From the NCBI GenBank assembly GCA_964579765.1, contig CAZOIK010000112.1, positions 1-39,911 on the forward strand: 39,911 nt of DNA, given 5' to 3'. The notes beneath the pieces are model-generated. The model ran no database searches. It saw only the letters and a list, made by a program, of their open reading frames with translations, and was not told the origin of the DNA. This DNA comes from DATNBT01 sp964579765. GTDB taxonomy: Bacteria; Acidobacteriota; Vicinamibacteria; Vicinamibacterales; CAVVIG01. This document shows, in pieces, positions 37,177-39,911 of this stretch (the first letter of the stretch is position 1; the number at the start of each line of letters is the position of its first letter). Position numbers and translations under genes: made by a program.

Positions 37177-38502
37177 ATGTTCATTTCAAAGATGTCGTTG
37201 CCTCGTCGGACGTTTCTTCGCGGTCTCGGTGTCACGCTGGGACTGCCGCTGCTCGAGGCGATGGTGCCGGCGCTGACCGCCGCCACCAAGACGGCGGCCA
37301 ACCCGCAGCGTCGCCTCGGGTGCATCTACGTGCCGCACGGCGAGATCATGGAGCGCTGGACGCCGGCGACCGCGGGCGCGAACTTCGAGTTCATGCCGAT
37401 CATGAAGCCGCTCGAGCCGTTCCGCGACTCGCTGGTGGTCGTGAGCAACTGCATGCGGCCCGAGGCGGGCTTCGACACCAACCACGCCGGCGCGCCGGCG
37501 TCGTGGCTGACGGGCGTCGCGCCGAAGCGGACCGACGGCCCCGACTTCCGGCTGGGCGCGTCGATCGATCAGGTGATCGCGAAGCACATCGGGCAGGACA
37601 CCGTGTTTCCGTCGCTCGAGGTCGCGACCGAAGACTTCACGGCGCTCGTGGGGTCGTGCGCGCCGGGCTACAGCTGCGCCTACGCGAACACGCTCAGCTG
37701 GGAAGGGCCGACGACCCCGCTGCCGATGGAGATCAACCCGCGCGCCGTGTTCGAGCGGATGTTCGGCGGCGGCGACACCGCGCAGCAGCGCCTCGCGCGC
37801 ATGAAGGAAGACCAGAGCATCCTCGATTTCGTCGGGGAAGGCCTGACCGACCTGCAGCAGGGGATCGGCGCGCTCGACCGCGTCCGGCTCAGCGAGTACC
37901 TCGACAACATCCGTGAAGTGGAGCGGCGCATTCAGCGGGCGGAGCATCAGGCGAACACGCTGCAGCTCGACGTCCCCACCGCGCCGGTCGGGATTCCCGA
38001 CAGCTACGAAGAGCACGTCGGGTTGCTGTACGACCTGATGGCGCTGGCGTACGAGGCCGACCTGACGCGCGTGTTCACGTTCATGATGGCGCGCGAGCTG
38101 AGCCAGCGGACCTACCCCGACATCGGCGTGACGCTGCCGCACCACATGATTTCGCATCACGGGAACAACCCGGAGCGGATCAACATGCACGCGACGGTCA
38201 ACACGCATCACGTCGAGCTGTTCGCGAAGTTCGTCACGCGGCTGAGCAAGACGCCCGACGGCGACGGCTCGCTGCTCGATCACTCGATGATTCTCTACGG
38301 AAGCGGCATGGGCAACGGCAACCTGCACGCGGCCTACCCGCTGCCGCTCGTGCTCGTCGGCGGCAAGAGCCTCGTGCACGGCAATCGCCACGTCGTCGCG
38401 AAGGAGCACAGCCCGAACGCGAATCTGCTTCTGAGCATGGCCGACAAGTTCCGCGTCGAGATCGACAGCTTCGGCACGAGCAGCGGCAGAATCGATCTCT
38501 GA
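37177..38502 (+). CDS. DUF1552 protein with twin-arginine signal
   Basis: ATG 37177 is preferred (GAGGAG at 37161-37166, 10 nt upstream); GTG 37159 would add six residues. 441 residues. The N-terminus SLPRRTFLRGLGVTLGLPLL is a TAT signal, so the protein is folded, probably with a cofactor or metal, before export. DUF1552 landmarks: GCIYVPHGEIMERWTPA, VVSNCMRPEAG, NHAGAPASWLTG, DFVGEGLTDLQQGIGALDR, YEADLTRVFTFMMARELSQR, HHMISHHGNNPERI, ILYGSGMGNGNLH. The fold is thought to belong to the alkaline-phosphatase/sulfatase-like class, but activity is unknown. It follows the DUF1592-type gene by 30 nt, the usual arrangement for these two families. Confidence 0.9.
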   Translation: MFISKMSLPRRTFLRGLGVTLGLPLLEAMVPALTAATKTAANPQRRLGCIYVPHGEIMERWTPATAGANFEFMPIMKPLEPFRDSLVVVSNCMRPEAGFDTNHAGAPASWLTGVAPKRTDGPDFRLGASIDQVIAKHIGQDTVFPSLEVATEDFTALVGSCAPGYSCAYANTLSWEGPTTPLPMEINPRAVFERMFGGGDTAQQRLARMKEDQSILDFVGEGLTDLQQGIGALDRVRLSEYLDNIREVERRIQRAEHQANTLQLDVPTAPVGIPDSYEEHVGLLYDLMALAYEADLTRVFTFMMARELSQRTYPDIGVTLPHHMISHHGNNPERINMHATVNTHHVELFAKFVTRLSKTPDGDGSLLDHSMILYGSGMGNGNLHAAYPLPLVLVGGKSLVHGNRHVVAKEHSPNANLLLSMADKFRVEIDSFGTSSGRIDL

Positions 38503-38522
38503 GAAGCGCGAGGACCCGACCG

Positions 38523-39911
38523 ATGCGACGAAGACGCGTGGCCACGGCGTTCGTGATGTCGCTGGCGGCGCTTGCGGCCGTCTTCACGGCCGGAGCGGCC
38601 GCCGCCGGCGTGACGGCCCCCGACACGAGGCTGCTCGAGGCCGTGAAAGAGGGCAATCGCGACGCCGTCCGCGCGCTGCTGCGCGCGCACGTGGACGTGA
38701 ATGCGCCGGAGGTGGACGGCACCACCGCCTTGCACTGGGCCGTGCAGTCGGACGACGTCGAGACCGTCCGGCTGCTGCTGCACGCCGGCGCCAACGCGAA
38801 GGCCGTGAACCGGTACGGCGTCATGCCGCTTTCCATGGCGGCGAGAAACGGCGACGCCGCCGTCGTCGAGATGCTGCTCGGCGCCGGCGCCGATCCCAAC
38901 AGCGCGCTGGCCGAGGGCGAGACCGTGCTGATGACGGCCGCGCGCACCGGCCGGGTGGACGCGCTCAAGGTGCTCATCGCCCACGGCGCCAACGTGAACG
39001 CGCGGGAGCAGTGGCTCGGCGAGACCGCGCTGATGTGGGCCGCGGCGGAGAACCACGCCGACGCGACGCGCCTGCTCGTCGCGTCGGGCGCCGAGGTGAA
39101 CGCGCGATCGAAGACGCTCGCGTTCCCGAAGATCGCCTTCAACGGCAGCACGATGGTGTCGACGCCGATGCCGCGCGGCAGCATGACCGCGCTGATGATG
39201 GCCGCCCGCCAGGACGCCATCGACGGCGTGCGGGCGCTGGTGGACGCGAAGGCCGATCTGAACCTGACGGATCCCGACGGGACGACCGCGCTCGTGATGG
39301 CGATCGTCAACGGGCACAACGAGGTCGCGGCGCTGCTGCTCGACGCCGGCGCCGACCCGAACGTCGCCGATGCCAGCGGCATGGCGGCGCTGTACGCCGT
39401 CATCGACCAGCGGAATGCGGGCGGCTACATCAACCGTCCCAAGCGGCAGACGACCGGCGACATCGATAGCCTCGAGATCCTGAAACGCGTCCTCGCGCAT
39501 GGCGGCCATCCCGACGCGCGACTGAAGACACCGATTCTGCAGAAGTTCCACAATTCCGGCGACACGCAGCTGACCGACGGCGCCACGCCGCTCATGCGCG
39601 CGGCCAAAGCGACCGACGTCGAGGCGATGCGGCTGCTGCTCGAACACGGCGCGAACCCGAATCTCATGACGCGAGGCTTGAACACCGCGTTGATGTTCGC
39701 GGCGGGCAGCGGCGGCGGGCGGGGCCGATCGCCGGTGGCGGGCGCGCCGGAAGACGCCGTAGCGCTCTGCGTGAAATACGGCGCCGACGTGAACGCGTTC
39801 GACAAGACCGGCCAGACGGCGCTGCACATCGCGGCGCAGCGGTCCGACACGATCGTGCGGCTCCTCGCCGAGCACGGCGCCTACCTCGACATCAAAGACA
39901 AGGACGGGCGG
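38523..39911 (+). CDS. Secreted ankyrin-repeat protein, 3' end outside the window
   Basis: ATG 38523 with GAGG 9 nt upstream; 463 codons are open to the last base of the window. Signal peptide MRRRRVATAFVMSLAALAAVFTAGAAAAG. About ten ankyrin repeats follow, for example GTTALHWAVQSDDVETVRLL, GETVLMTAARTGRVDALKVL, GTTALVMAIVNGHNEVAALL, GQTALHIAAQRSDTIVRLL, each with the TxLhxAA helix and GADxN turn. A less regular stretch (NGSTMVSTPMPRGS near 210 and YINRPKRQTTGDID near 305) interrupts the array. Periplasmic ankyrin proteins bind partner proteins; co-occurrence with DUF1592/DUF1552 genes is typical in Acidobacteria, and a scaffold role for them is an inference. Confidence 0.9.
   Translation, partial: MRRRRVATAFVMSLAALAAVFTAGAAAAGVTAPDTRLLEAVKEGNRDAVRALLRAHVDVNAPEVDGTTALHWAVQSDDVETVRLLLHAGANAKAVNRYGVMPLSMAARNGDAAVVEMLLGAGADPNSALAEGETVLMTAARTGRVDALKVLIAHGANVNAREQWLGETALMWAAAENHADATRLLVASGAEVNARSKTLAFPKIAFNGSTMVSTPMPRGSMTALMMAARQDAIDGVRALVDAKADLNLTDPDGTTALVMAIVNGHNEVAALLLDAGADPNVADASGMAALYAVIDQRNAGGYINRPKRQTTGDIDSLEILKRVLAHGGHPDARLKTPILQKFHNSGDTQLTDGATPLMRAAKATDVEAMRLLLEHGANPNLMTRGLNTALMFAAGSGGGRGRSPVAGAPEDAVALCVKYGADVNAFDKTGQTALHIAAQRSDTIVRLLAEHGAYLDIKDKDGR

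Overview
The window is GC-rich DNA with tightly packed genes, most of whose products are predicted to be exported. The gene content points to the Acidobacteriota, most likely a Vicinamibacteria-like soil lineage: soluble PQQ dehydrogenases with short redox partners, an Oar-type TonB-dependent receptor with an N-terminal carboxypeptidase-regulatory-like domain, a Reg_prop/Y_Y_Y sensor kinase, tannase, secreted VOC proteins, and a DUF1592-type cytochrome, DUF1552 and ankyrin trio. This is inferred from gene families only; no rRNA or other phylogenetic marker was seen. No tRNA, CRISPR array, transposase or phage gene was recognised.

Layout. (1) 1-625, minus: 5' part of an FAH-family hydrolase. 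(2) 712-5422, plus: a secreted protein, a metallo-beta-lactamase-fold protein whose metal site is largely lost, a second related secreted protein and a PQQ dehydrogenase. (3) 5488-6921, minus: a cytochrome c/copper-monooxygenase-like protein, facing the PQQ dehydrogenase across a palindrome. (4) 7081-11948, plus: a run of mostly overlapping genes with a second PQQ dehydrogenase, two small secreted proteins, a second cytochrome/copper-monooxygenase-like protein and a YdeI-like protein. (5) 11958-14391, minus: a gentisate 1,2-dioxygenase-like cupin and a LigM-like tetrahydrofolate-dependent O-demethylase. (6) 14490-16467, plus: two small cupins and a TAT-exported sulfite-oxidase-family molybdoenzyme, closed by a textbook terminator. 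(7) 16810-18720: a secreted CBM6-PASTA-linker protein. (8) 18811-21303, minus: a transketolase-like enzyme. (9) 21349-26013: sensor kinase and NarL-type regulator, with a short malonyl-CoA decarboxylase on the opposite strand between them. (10) 26025-30679: secreted VOC, NTF2-like, secreted VOC, tannase. (11) 30817-33813: TonB-dependent receptor. (12) 33931-39911: cytochrome c, a large DUF1592-type diheme cytochrome, a DUF1552 protein and an ankyrin-repeat protein cut by the window edge.

The parts fit a cell that takes up and oxidises plant-derived aromatics and polyols. Tannase and the TonB receptor would act at the surface, LigM-like, gentisate dioxygenase and FAH enzymes in the cytoplasm, and PQQ dehydrogenases with cytochromes and copper proteins in the periplasm. 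That is inference from families; no substrate can be read from the sequence.

The most notable non-coding signals are a family of short hairpins (GGCGG-N-CCT, loop TTC, AGG-N'-CCGCC) whose central base pair covaries between copies, and a 15-nt motif (AAC[A/G]TTAGGTATTGT) found once upstream of the response regulator and once upstream of the TonB receptor. A short repeat built on CACGAAG is read in frame as a His/Glu-rich stretch inside the gentisate dioxygenase.
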